NCBI GenBank assembly: GCA_934636435.1
Contig: CAKUAQ010000056.1
Span: forward strand, 1-9,857
Length of the DNA stretch: 9,857 nt
Source of the DNA: an uncultured Eubacteriales bacterium
Lineage (GTDB): Bacteria > Bacillota > Clostridia > Oscillospirales > Acutalibacteraceae
Reading direction: 5' to 3'
Shown piece after piece: positions 1-5,475 of this stretch (its first letter is position 1; each line of letters begins with the position of its first letter). Position numbers and translations under genes: made by a program. Below the pieces are notes generated by a model, which worked only from the letters and a program-made list of their open reading frames with translations, had not been told where the DNA came from and did no database searches.

Positions 1-90
1 TGCGAGCGTATGCCGCCGGATGGGAAATTGACCCCGTTTTTTGCGCCCTCCAATACGGCAAAGCAGACCGTGCGCCGCCCTCGAAAACGC

Positions 91-129
91 AAAGAAAAAG
101 CCCTGAAACCCAGCGGTTTCAAGGCTTTT
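91..129 (-). terminator. Intrinsic terminator of the tRNA operon
   Basis: On the minus strand, just after the tRNA-Trp 3' end, there is an inverted repeat. Positions 96-102 pair with 123-129 and 104-110 pair with 115-121, with one C/A mismatch (103/122) and a four-base loop (111-114). On the minus strand the stem runs into a T-rich stretch (TTTTTCTTT, 91-99). This is the normal form of a rho-independent terminator and closes the two-tRNA transcript. The A-rich and T-rich flanks are partly symmetric, so it may also stop transcripts arriving from the left. Confidence 0.85.
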
Positions 130-133
130 CCGG

Positions 134-209
134 TGGCAGGGGCAGAAGGGCTCGAACCCTCGGCACGCGGTTTTGGAGACCGCTGCTCTACCAACTGAGC
201 TATGCCCCT
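134..209 (-). tRNA. tRNA-Trp (anticodon CCA)
   Basis: Read on the minus strand this is a full 76-base cloverleaf. The acceptor stem AGGGGCA pairs with TGCCCCT, the D stem is GCTC/GAGC, the anticodon stem is GCGGT/ACCGC around loop CTCCAAA (anticodon CCA, reading UGG), and the T stem is GAGGG/CCTTC with one G-U pair around TTCGAGC. The discriminator base is G, usual for bacterial tRNA-Trp, and the 3' CCA is encoded. It is the second gene of a tRNA pair, 91 bases after the CAT-anticodon tRNA. That spacer has only small inverted repeats and at best a poor promoter, so co-transcription from 407-434 is most likely. An intrinsic terminator follows directly. Confidence 0.97.
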
Positions 210-300
210 AAATCGACGGAACAGGCGCATATCCGGCCGCAGAAAATCCGCAGCAGCAGCGCCGCCGTTATATAAACGGACAATCCGTCCGTAATATGTC

Positions 301-377
301 TGGTGGGCCTTCGGGGACTCGAACCCGGGACCGACCGGTTATGAGCCGGTTGCTCTAACCAACTGAGCTAAAGGCCC
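301..377 (-). tRNA. tRNA with anticodon CAT, probably tRNA-Ile2 (or elongator Met)
   Basis: The minus strand gives a 77-base cloverleaf with encoded CCA. The acceptor stem GGGCCTT/AAGGCCC, D stem GCTC/GAGC and anticodon stem ACCGG/CCGGT are perfect, and the loop CTCATAA gives anticodon CAT. A CAT anticodon can be elongator Met, or Ile2, whose C34 is changed to lysidine by TilS so that it reads AUA. The C4-G69 and C5-G68 acceptor pairs and the GGNCCTTTAGCTCAG start resemble known Ile2 tRNAs more than Met, so I prefer Ile2. It is not initiator Met, because position 1-72 is a normal G-C pair. One oddity is a C-C mismatch at the second T-stem pair (50/64, window positions 327 and 313). Confidence 0.93.
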
Positions 378-406
378 ATAGCAGTGGCTCGTCAGTCACG
401 AATGAT

Positions 407-434
407 ATTGTACCACAAAACCGATCAATGTCAA
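407..434 (-). promoter_or_regulatory. Housekeeping (sigma-A type) promoter of the tRNA operon
   Basis: On the minus strand TTGACA (434-429) and TACAAT (412-407) are separated by 16 bases, nearly the consensus for sigma-70/sigma-A promoters. Transcription would start near 400, about 23 bases before the 5' end of the CAT-anticodon tRNA. The strength and position fit a stable-RNA promoter. It faces away from the glycan operon, which ends upstream at 875. Confidence 0.85.
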
Positions 435-537
435 GTCCTTTTTTACAAAAAGGGGATGCTGCCGTGAAAATTAAACGGCATTTGACGGGCGCTTGGTGTG
501 GCATTAGGCGGTGTGCGGGTGGGGCTTATGTGGCTGT

Positions 538-570
538 CAGCGACCGCCGGAAAAGAGCCGCCGGTCGCTG
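538..570. repeat. Hairpin-forming inverted repeat in the intergenic stretch
   Basis: CAGCGACCGCCGG (538-550) and CCGCCGGTCGCTG (558-570) can form a 13-position stem with one C-C mismatch around a seven-base loop (551-557). There is no T tract on either side, so it does not look like a canonical terminator. It may be an RNA structure or a genome-dispersed palindrome; only comparison with the rest of the genome could tell. Confidence 0.55.
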
Positions 571-724
571 CATCACGGTTGACCGAATGGATGCGCTGCT
601 GCTCCGCACTTATGCGGACGATGCATCGACCGGTATTCGCAACGAGACAAGGCAAACGACGCGGTAATCCGGGCGGATCGCGGGGCACGACCATGCACAT
701 GAAGGAATGAGCCGCCGGTCTCTG
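555..724 (+). repeat. 16-base direct repeat pair (555-570 and 709-724)
   Basis: The two copies read GAGCCGCCGGTCGCTG and GAGCCGCCGGTCTCTG on the plus strand, 15 of 16 identical, with starts 154 bases apart. The first copy forms the right arm of the hairpin at 538-570. The second has no matching partner nearby. GC-rich sequence makes short chance repeats more likely, so the meaning is uncertain. Confidence 0.4.
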
Positions 725-787
725 TCTCACCCGGTGTGTTCGGGATAATGCCGCCTTACCGTAGGGGAGAGGCGCAATGTAAGGGGA

Positions 788-820
788 AGGGGTGCAGTCG
801 CATACTGCGGCTGCACCCCT
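788..820. terminator. Strong hairpin beyond the operon end, possible terminator
   Basis: AGGGGTGCAGTCGCA (788-802) pairs with TGCGGCTGCACCCCT (806-820) over 15 positions, with one G-T pair and a three-base loop (803-805). On the minus strand it is followed only by a mixed TTCCCCTT. On the plus strand it is followed by an AT-rich run ending in CTTTT (821-834). It is the second stem after the oxidoreductase stop codon and could be the final terminator or a 3' end-stabilising structure of the operon. By its flank it is a slightly better terminator for plus-strand transcripts, although no plus-strand gene is evident. Confidence 0.55.
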
Positions 821-842
821 ATATAAATCTTTTGGTTTACGC

Positions 843-870
843 CATTGCCGCAAACGGTTTTGCGGCAATG
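843..870 (-). terminator. Perfect 12-bp hairpin directly after the operon's last gene
   Basis: CATTGCCGCAAA (843-854) pairs perfectly with TTTGCGGCAATG (859-870) around a four-base loop, only four bases after the stop codon of the Gfo/Idh/MocA gene. There is no T run directly after it on the minus strand, so it is not a textbook intrinsic terminator. Its place immediately after the last codon suggests an mRNA 3' end or stabilising stem, acting together with the hairpin at 788-820. Confidence 0.6.
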
Positions 871-874
871 TGCC

Positions 875-2050
875 TCACCAGCAGACCTGCCAGCGTTTGC
901 TGTATTCATGATTCTGCTCCGATCTGCCGCTGGCGGCATCGGATGTCCGTTGCCGGACGTGCTGCGCCAGCAGCGTGTCAAAGTTTTCTGCATCCAGCGG
1001 TAGGCGGATCTCAATATTTCCGTTCCAGGAAGAGCAATACGCTGCATTGGAGATCATCAGCTCGTTGACCCCCTCTTCTCCGGGCGCCAGCAGCGGCGTG
1101 CCGTGGCGGATGGCATCGGCAAAATTTTGCAGAATGCCCCGGTGGGCCGTCTCGGGTGCGTCAGGCAAAATTTCCGTATAGTCCATCGGAATGCTGGCGG
1201 ACATTTCCGTCGACGTACCGATTGTTTCCTGCACGGAGCGGGTGAGTTTCCACCACTTCAGCTTGCCGTTCTCCAGCACCAGCTTGCCCAGGTCGCCGGA
1301 AATTTCCAGCCGATTGGTTCCCGGGAATTCCCCGGTGGAGGTGATGAATGTGCCCGTAGCACCACCGGGATAACGGGCGAAGATCGTCACGTCATCCTCT
1401 ACTTCGATCTCATGGTATTTTGCCACGTCGCAGAAAGCCGTGACTGTCTCCGGCATACCGCAGATCCATTGCCACAGATCCAGATTGTGGGGGGCCTGAT
1501 TGAGCAGCACGCCGCCGCCCTCACCGTCCCATGTGGCGCGCCAGCCGCCGGAATTATAATAGCTCTGGGTGCGATACCAGTTGGTGATGATCCACACCGA
1601 GCGTCGCAGACCGCCCAGCTGGCCGCTTTTCACCAGCTCCCGTGCCTTGGCGAACAACGGGTTGGTGCGCTGATTGAACATGATCCCGAATACCTTGCCG
1701 CTACGTTTGGCCGCCACATTCAGTGCATGAGCCTTGCTGACGCTGACATCCTCCGGCTTCTCCACCAGCAGGTGGAAGTTATGCTCCAGAGCGGCTATGC
1801 CCAGCTGGGCATGGAATTTATGGGGTGTCGCCACGATCACGGCGTCCACGGGTGCGTCAGCGAAAAACGCCGCAACGGTGTCGTATACCGCTACGCCCGG
1901 ATAATTTTCCTGCACATAAAGGACCTGCTCCGGCGCTGTGTCGCACACCGCCGTGACCCGCATCCCTTCGACCTTCTGCTTATAGATGCAGTCCAGATGC
2001 GCCGATCCCATATTGCCGATTCCGATGATCCCGACCCGTACTTCGCTCAT
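875..2050 (-). CDS. Gfo/Idh/MocA family NAD(P)-dependent oxidoreductase
   Basis: This 391-residue protein is a typical-length member of the Gfo/Idh/MocA family, cytoplasmic enzymes that oxidise or reduce sugars and sugar alcohols with NAD(P). The N-terminal Rossmann fold has the dinucleotide motif GIGNMG (10-15) after a beta strand, followed by the acid at the end of the second strand (VCD, 35-37). The family lysine motif appears as EKP (97-99). The C-terminal substrate domain carries GEGGGVLLNQAPHNLDLW (176-193), where His188 fits the catalytic histidine. AGGAG seven bases before the ATG supports the start. It is the last gene of the operon, 20 bases after the CapA-like gene. It probably acts on a sugar released by the upstream hydrolases. 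The substrate cannot be told. The last 20 or so residues are hydrophilic and look unlike a usual family end. Confidence 0.93.
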   Translation of the reverse strand: MSEVRVGIIGIGNMGSAHLDCIYKQKVEGMRVTAVCDTAPEQVLYVQENYPGVAVYDTVAAFFADAPVDAVIVATPHKFHAQLGIAALEHNFHLLVEKPEDVSVSKAHALNVAAKRSGKVFGIMFNQRTNPLFAKARELVKSGQLGGLRRSVWIITNWYRTQSYYNSGGWRATWDGEGGGVLLNQAPHNLDLWQWICGMPETVTAFCDVAKYHEIEVEDDVTIFARYPGGATGTFITSTGEFPGTNRLEISGDLGKLVLENGKLKWWKLTRSVQETIGTSTEMSASIPMDYTEILPDAPETAHRGILQNFADAIRHGTPLLAPGEEGVNELMISNAAYCSSWNGNIEIRLPLDAENFDTLLAQHVRQRTSDAASGRSEQNHEYSKRWQVCW

Positions 2051-2070
2051 GCCGCTTCTCCTACTTTCGC

Positions 2071-3237
2071 TTATTGTATGGTTTGTCTGTTCAGAATCTC
2101 CGTCTGCAGGGGCCGGTAAGCGCCGACCTCGTTATGATAGCACATTTCCGTCAGCGTGGTGATCAGCTCGTTATGGGCCTCGCAGCAGAAGATATTGCGC
2201 AGGTGCTTGACCGCCTCGGCGCCGTTCTCCAACATCTCCGGGTGAAATTCCACCATGTGGGAATAATCCACACCGGCCATTGTACACCAAATCTTGAATA
2301 AACGCAAGAGCTCGTTTCGGTCGGCAATCGGCCGGCAGAGGGCGTCCAGATAGCGGTCGAATCGTGTCTTTTCCTCACCGGTGAGCAGAGTCAGCGGCTC
2401 ATCCACCGAGCCGAAGCGGTAGGGATGTACCTGCATGGCGATCCCGGCCTTCGTAAACTCCAGCTCCGTCAGATATCCATAGTACCAGGAGCTGTCCGGT
2501 GCGGCGGCGAAGGACTCAGGCTTGTCGGGGAAATAGAGATTTCCCATACTGTATACGATGGGCTTGCTCTCGTAAAACTCATATCCCTGCGGGCAGTGGG
2601 TGTGCATGGCGATGACCGCATCCGCGCCCAGACGGGTCCACAGGCGATACCAATCGTTTTTTCGCGGAGAGGGGAATGGATCCCGCTCGTTGCCGCCGTG
2701 GAAATACACCACCACATAATCCGCCGTTTTCTTTTCGGCGGCAATCCGGTCCGCCAGAAGCAGCGGTTCGTATCCGGCGCTGCCCGGCGCGGTGGGGGAG
2801 GCGGTGCCGAATTCGTTTTCGCAGGCGGCGATGACCGCCACGCGGATGCCGTCCTTCTCGAACCGATGAGCCCGATAGGCGTCGCTCAGCGTCTCTCCGG
2901 CGCCCACCCAGGCGATGCCGTTTTCTCGCAGGCAATCCCAGGTGGAGCGCATACCGGCCTCGCCGAAATCGCCGAAGTGGTTATTGGCCAGCCCCACGAC
3001 GTCCACCCCCAGCGCCTTGAGAAAAGAAACGCAGTGGCGGGAGGAGCGCAGCGGGGGGCCGCTCTTGATGATCTCGCCCTCCGGGGATTCATACAGCACA
3101 TTTTCCAGATTCACCATGCGGAAATCCGCCCCGTCGAACACCGGTTTTACCGAGCGTACCCGCGCGGCCGCATTCTCCGGGGTGATGCCGCCGTCCTGAC
3201 ATTCAAAGGACACGTCGCTGCCGAATAGGATCTTCAT
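2071..3237 (-). CDS. CapA-family (PGA_cap) metallophosphoesterase-like protein
   Basis: This 388-residue protein belongs to the CapA/PgsA family, which has a calcineurin-like metallophosphoesterase fold and was first known from poly-gamma-glutamate capsule synthesis. Family motifs are present in order: GSDVSFE near the N-terminus (Asp8), VNLEN (42-46), the signature GLANNHFGDFG (82-92), FHGGNE (179-184, family HWG-E), and GADAVIAMHTH (204-214) followed by IVYSMGNLYF (227-236). The metal-ligand Asp, Asn and His positions thus look intact. Unlike classical CapA proteins it has no N-terminal membrane anchor or signal peptide, so it should be cytoplasmic. An in-frame ATG seven codons upstream (3258) is rejected because GGAGGT sits six bases before the 3237 start. 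It sits between a CE15-like esterase and a sugar oxidoreductase, so a catabolic hydrolase role is more likely than capsule synthesis; that is inference. Confidence 0.88.
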   Translation of the reverse strand: MKILFGSDVSFECQDGGITPENAAARVRSVKPVFDGADFRMVNLENVLYESPEGEIIKSGPPLRSSRHCVSFLKALGVDVVGLANNHFGDFGEAGMRSTWDCLRENGIAWVGAGETLSDAYRAHRFEKDGIRVAVIAACENEFGTASPTAPGSAGYEPLLLADRIAAEKKTADYVVVYFHGGNERDPFPSPRKNDWYRLWTRLGADAVIAMHTHCPQGYEFYESKPIVYSMGNLYFPDKPESFAAAPDSSWYYGYLTELEFTKAGIAMQVHPYRFGSVDEPLTLLTGEEKTRFDRYLDALCRPIADRNELLRLFKIWCTMAGVDYSHMVEFHPEMLENGAEAVKHLRNIFCCEAHNELITTLTEMCYHNEVGAYRPLQTEILNRQTIQ

Positions 3238-3241
3238 GTGA

Positions 3242-4333
3242 TTACCTCCGTTTTTCATCCCAGAAATTCATGTACTGTTCCCAGTCATAGGCAGAGATGG
3301 TGTGCTCGCCCTCTTTCATATGGTAGCCGATGTTGCCGGCGTGATAGGGCGTATTGACGGGAACCGGTTCCTCCGGCAGCACCGCGCCGGGAATGCCGTA
3401 GATGGTCTCATATACCTCGCTGGCCAATCGGCAGGAGCGGCGCTCCGCCACCGGATCCGACCAATCATCCTCCGAGCAGCTCTCCACATACGCCAGACGG
3501 GGGGCCAGCGCCGCCAGCAGCATATGCTGATCCACCGGCAGCAGCTCCTCATGATCGTTGAAATTCCGGAAATTTGCGCAGAACCAGTCGGTGCAGTTGA
3601 TATCCCGGATATGCTCGCCGGTCTTGCCGTCCAGAAAAGCGGCACCCATGCAGCCGGAGGCGTTGGAGATCGCCAGCGCAAAGCGGGGATCGTTGGCGGC
3701 GCACCAGAAGGCGGTCTTTCCGCCCCGGGAATGGCCGATGACCGCCACATGGGCTGGGTCGATGCGCTCGTCCGTCTCCAGATGGTCCATCACCCGGGAG
3801 GCACCCCAGCTCCAGGCGGCGATGGTCGCCCAGTCGGAGTCGGTGCGTTTATCCGGGGCGGGGCCGAACGCCGCGAACACACCGGAACGATAGCGATCCT
3901 TGTGCTCCCAGTCGGGATAGATGCCGCTGGTGGGCAGGATAAATACCCCATAGCCCCGCGCCGTGATCTGCCCCACGGGGACAAACGTGTTTTCGGTCAT
4001 ATGAGCGAAATCGGAATTTTCCTCCTGATATTCGTGCATCACATACACAAATGCCGGAATGTGCTGCGCCCGCTCCGGCAGATAGCTGTGGACGACAAAC
4101 GCGTAATCTCCGATGCGGACGGTCAGCTTTTCGTATGTGATGGGCTGTCCGTCATAGCCCTCGATCCGTTCGGAAACGGTGGAGGTCATCCCCTCCGGGC
4201 GCTCTACCGCCCGACGGCCGTACACATATTCCCGGAATAGCGTTAAAATTTCCGGCCGACGGAACCGTTCCCACTGTTCACGTGTTTCAATGGACTCTCC
4301 GCTGATGGAGGTCAGTATAGCGGTGTTTTTCAT
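3242..4333 (-). CDS. CE15 glucuronoyl-esterase-like alpha/beta hydrolase
   Basis: This 363-residue protein matches the pattern of bacterial CE15 (4-O-methyl-glucuronoyl methylesterase-like) enzymes, which cleave esters of uronic acids such as those joining glucuronoxylan and lignin. Seen directly: the nucleophile elbow GHSRGGK (200-206, Ser202), then a block ISNASGCMGAAF (222-233), LPVDQHMLLAALAPR (265-279), an acidic loop CSEDDWSDP (286-294) that could give the triad acid, and GEHTISAYDW (342-351) with the likely catalytic His344. There is no signal peptide, although most characterised CE15 enzymes are secreted. The ATG overlaps the stop of the preceding hydrolase gene as ATGA, with GAGGAG upstream, which suggests translational coupling. 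Its own stop overlaps the ribosome binding site of the CapA-like gene. The substrate is not provable here; a general acyl esterase is the alternative. Confidence 0.85.
   Translation of the reverse strand: MKNTAILTSISGESIETREQWERFRRPEILTLFREYVYGRRAVERPEGMTSTVSERIEGYDGQPITYEKLTVRIGDYAFVVHSYLPERAQHIPAFVYVMHEYQEENSDFAHMTENTFVPVGQITARGYGVFILPTSGIYPDWEHKDRYRSGVFAAFGPAPDKRTDSDWATIAAWSWGASRVMDHLETDERIDPAHVAVIGHSRGGKTAFWCAANDPRFALAISNASGCMGAAFLDGKTGEHIRDINCTDWFCANFRNFNDHEELLPVDQHMLLAALAPRLAYVESCSEDDWSDPVAERRSCRLASEVYETIYGIPGAVLPEEPVPVNTPYHAGNIGYHMKEGEHTISAYDWEQYMNFWDEKRR
3244..3249 (-). promoter_or_regulatory. Ribosome binding site that sets the CapA-like start
   Basis: GGAGGT lies six bases before the ATG at 3237 and overlaps the TAA stop of the CE15-like gene. 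The alternative ATG at 3258 would lie upstream of this site, inside the preceding gene, so 3237 is preferred. Confidence 0.85.
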
Positions 4334-5376
4334 GTGGTCTCCTCTTTCTCCCGGATCCTCCGGATTAGCTGGGTGATCAGACGATCATCCCGTATAAATT
4401 CATGGCCGCCGTCAAAGGGGTGGAATACAAACCAGTCGGTGTTGCCGTAGGCCGCTTGTGCCAGCTGCCGCAGGCGATCCGCTTCGGTCCGGGCGGTCTG
4501 TATCTGGAACAGCGGGTCATGCTCTCCCACGGCGATCAGCAGCAGGCGGGGATAGCACAGCATGGCTACCTCCGGGTCGAAGCACGGCTCGTCGCTGAAA
4601 AAGGTCCAATCGTTCCAGCAGTGGATGCCCCGGTCATTAAAGAAAGCGCAGGACAGCGCCGCCCGGATGCGCGGCTCTACGGCGGCGGTATAGAGCGTAT
4701 AGAATCCGCCGTAGGACAGCCCCGCCATGCCGATCTCTCCCGGGGCGGTAAAGGGCTGCACGCTGAGCCAGTCCAGCGATTTCCGCAGGCAATAGATTTC
4801 CAGCGCCGTAATGGAGCCGCCGCACTGCTTGAGACGGTTATCCCATTGGTTCCGCTGTAAGTCGGGGCTTTCGCTGTCGGGGAAGTATTTTTTCACATTC
4901 CACAGTAACAGCTGCGGTGCAAAGACGTTGACATCCTGTGCCAACAGCCGCCGGGTCATGTCATTATAGTTGGAAGAGCCGAGCGGCTCCAGCGAGGAGC
5001 ACACCTCCGGCGAGCCGTCGCCTCCGTGCTGGGCGATCACCAGCGGGCGCGGTGTGCCGTCCTCCCGGACGAACAGGATGCCGTAGAACCGGAATCCCGG
5101 CAACACCTCGATCTGCATCCGATAGATTGTGATGCCGTCGTCCTCCGCCACCCGCTCCCGGCGCACGGCGGGAACGGAAAACGCATAATCCGTCAGCGGC
5201 CAGCCCAACCGCCGGATCAGCCGCTCCCGCATCCCGTCGCCATCCCGGAATCGGGCGACATCGGCGAGGCTCTGTTTCTTAGACTGCTGCTGTCTGGCCC
5301 ATACCAGCTGTTCCACTTCCTGCCGATAGGCGGTGCGATAGGCGTTCCCCGCACCTACCGGTTCTGTATAGCGCAT
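4330..5376 (-). CDS. Alpha/beta hydrolase, dienelactone hydrolase/acetyl esterase type
   Basis: This 348-residue serine hydrolase has the alpha/beta fold. An oxyanion-region motif IAQHGGDGSPE (114-124) is followed by the nucleophile elbow GLSYGG (219-224, Ser221), a likely acid in GEHDPLF (284-290, Asp287) and a C-terminal DGGHEF (322-327, His325), so a full Ser-Asp-His triad can be proposed. The first 90 residues form a polar, partly helical N-terminal region and there is no signal peptide. Family members act on acetylated sugars or other small esters, and together with the SGNH and CE15-like proteins it suggests an ester-rich substrate. It follows the binding-protein gene after a 99-base gap with a strong hairpin. 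The Shine-Dalgarno-like GGGGGAG sits only three bases from the ATG, so initiation may be weak. The stop overlaps the next start. Confidence 0.85.
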   Translation of the reverse strand: MRYTEPVGAGNAYRTAYRQEVEQLVWARQQQSKKQSLADVARFRDGDGMRERLIRRLGWPLTDYAFSVPAVRRERVAEDDGITIYRMQIEVLPGFRFYGILFVREDGTPRPLVIAQHGGDGSPEVCSSLEPLGSSNYNDMTRRLLAQDVNVFAPQLLLWNVKKYFPDSESPDLQRNQWDNRLKQCGGSITALEIYCLRKSLDWLSVQPFTAPGEIGMAGLSYGGFYTLYTAAVEPRIRAALSCAFFNDRGIHCWNDWTFFSDEPCFDPEVAMLCYPRLLLIAVGEHDPLFQIQTARTEADRLRQLAQAAYGNTDWFVFHPFDGGHEFIRDDRLITQLIRRIREKEETT

Positions 5377-5409
5377 AAACTCCCCCGATTCTTTATTTGC
5401 GTCAGCACA

Positions 5410-5450
5410 GATGCGGCGCCCCGGACAACGGCTGCCCGGAGCGCCGCATC
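5410..5450 (-). repeat. Intra-operon hairpin after the binding-protein gene
   Basis: GATGCGGCGCCCCGG (5410-5424) pairs with CCGGAGCGCCGCATC (5436-5450) over 15 positions, with one C/A mismatch and an 11-base loop. It lies between the stop of the solute-binding protein gene and the start of the alpha/beta hydrolase gene and lacks a T tract on either strand. Stems at this place in binding-protein operons often protect the upstream mRNA or partly block read-through, so the binding protein is made in excess. That role is inferred here. Confidence 0.6.
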
Positions 5451-5475
5451 GTACTCGAATTTATTTTGATGCCGC

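Larger units (their letters stand above)
435..787. other. Intergenic stretch with no convincing gene
   Basis: This stretch lies between the tRNA promoter and the hairpins that follow the operon. Open frames exist on both strands here, but their translations are rich in Arg, Pro and Ala, show no recognisable motif, overlap each other and have no good ribosome binding site. I read them as chance frames in GC-rich DNA. What can be seen is a hairpin at 538-570, a 16-base direct repeat (555-570 and 709-724), and a small inverted repeat at 602-617 (TCCGCA/TGCGGA). It might hold a decayed gene or an unrecognised RNA, but nothing supports naming one. Confidence 0.5.

Noticed and set aside
10..198. 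62-residue plus-strand frame running into the tRNA-Trp gene
   Set aside because: It overlaps the terminator and most of the tRNA gene, which explain that DNA fully.
210..300. Possible second promoter between the two tRNA genes (minus strand TTACGG, 16 bases, TATAAC)
   Set aside because: The -35 box is poor and the strong promoter at 407-434 with the shared terminator is enough to explain expression of both tRNAs.
443..868. 141-residue minus-strand frame in the intergenic stretch
   Set aside because: Begins inside the post-operon hairpin, has no ribosome binding site or motif, and has an Arg/Pro/Ala-rich translation. Not a credible gene.
1..870. Integration site or mobile element at the tRNA genes
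   Set aside because: tRNA genes are common targets, but no integrase, transposase or repeat of a tRNA 3' end is present in the window.
1103..2119. 338-residue open frame on the plus strand opposite the oxidoreductase gene
   Set aside because: It lies antisense to a clear Gfo/Idh/MocA gene with intact motifs. Its translation is low in recognisable motifs and reflects GC-rich codon bias on the other strand.
3302..4240. 312-residue plus-strand frame opposite the CE15-like gene
   Set aside because: It covers the same DNA as the CE15-like coding sequence and shows no domain pattern.
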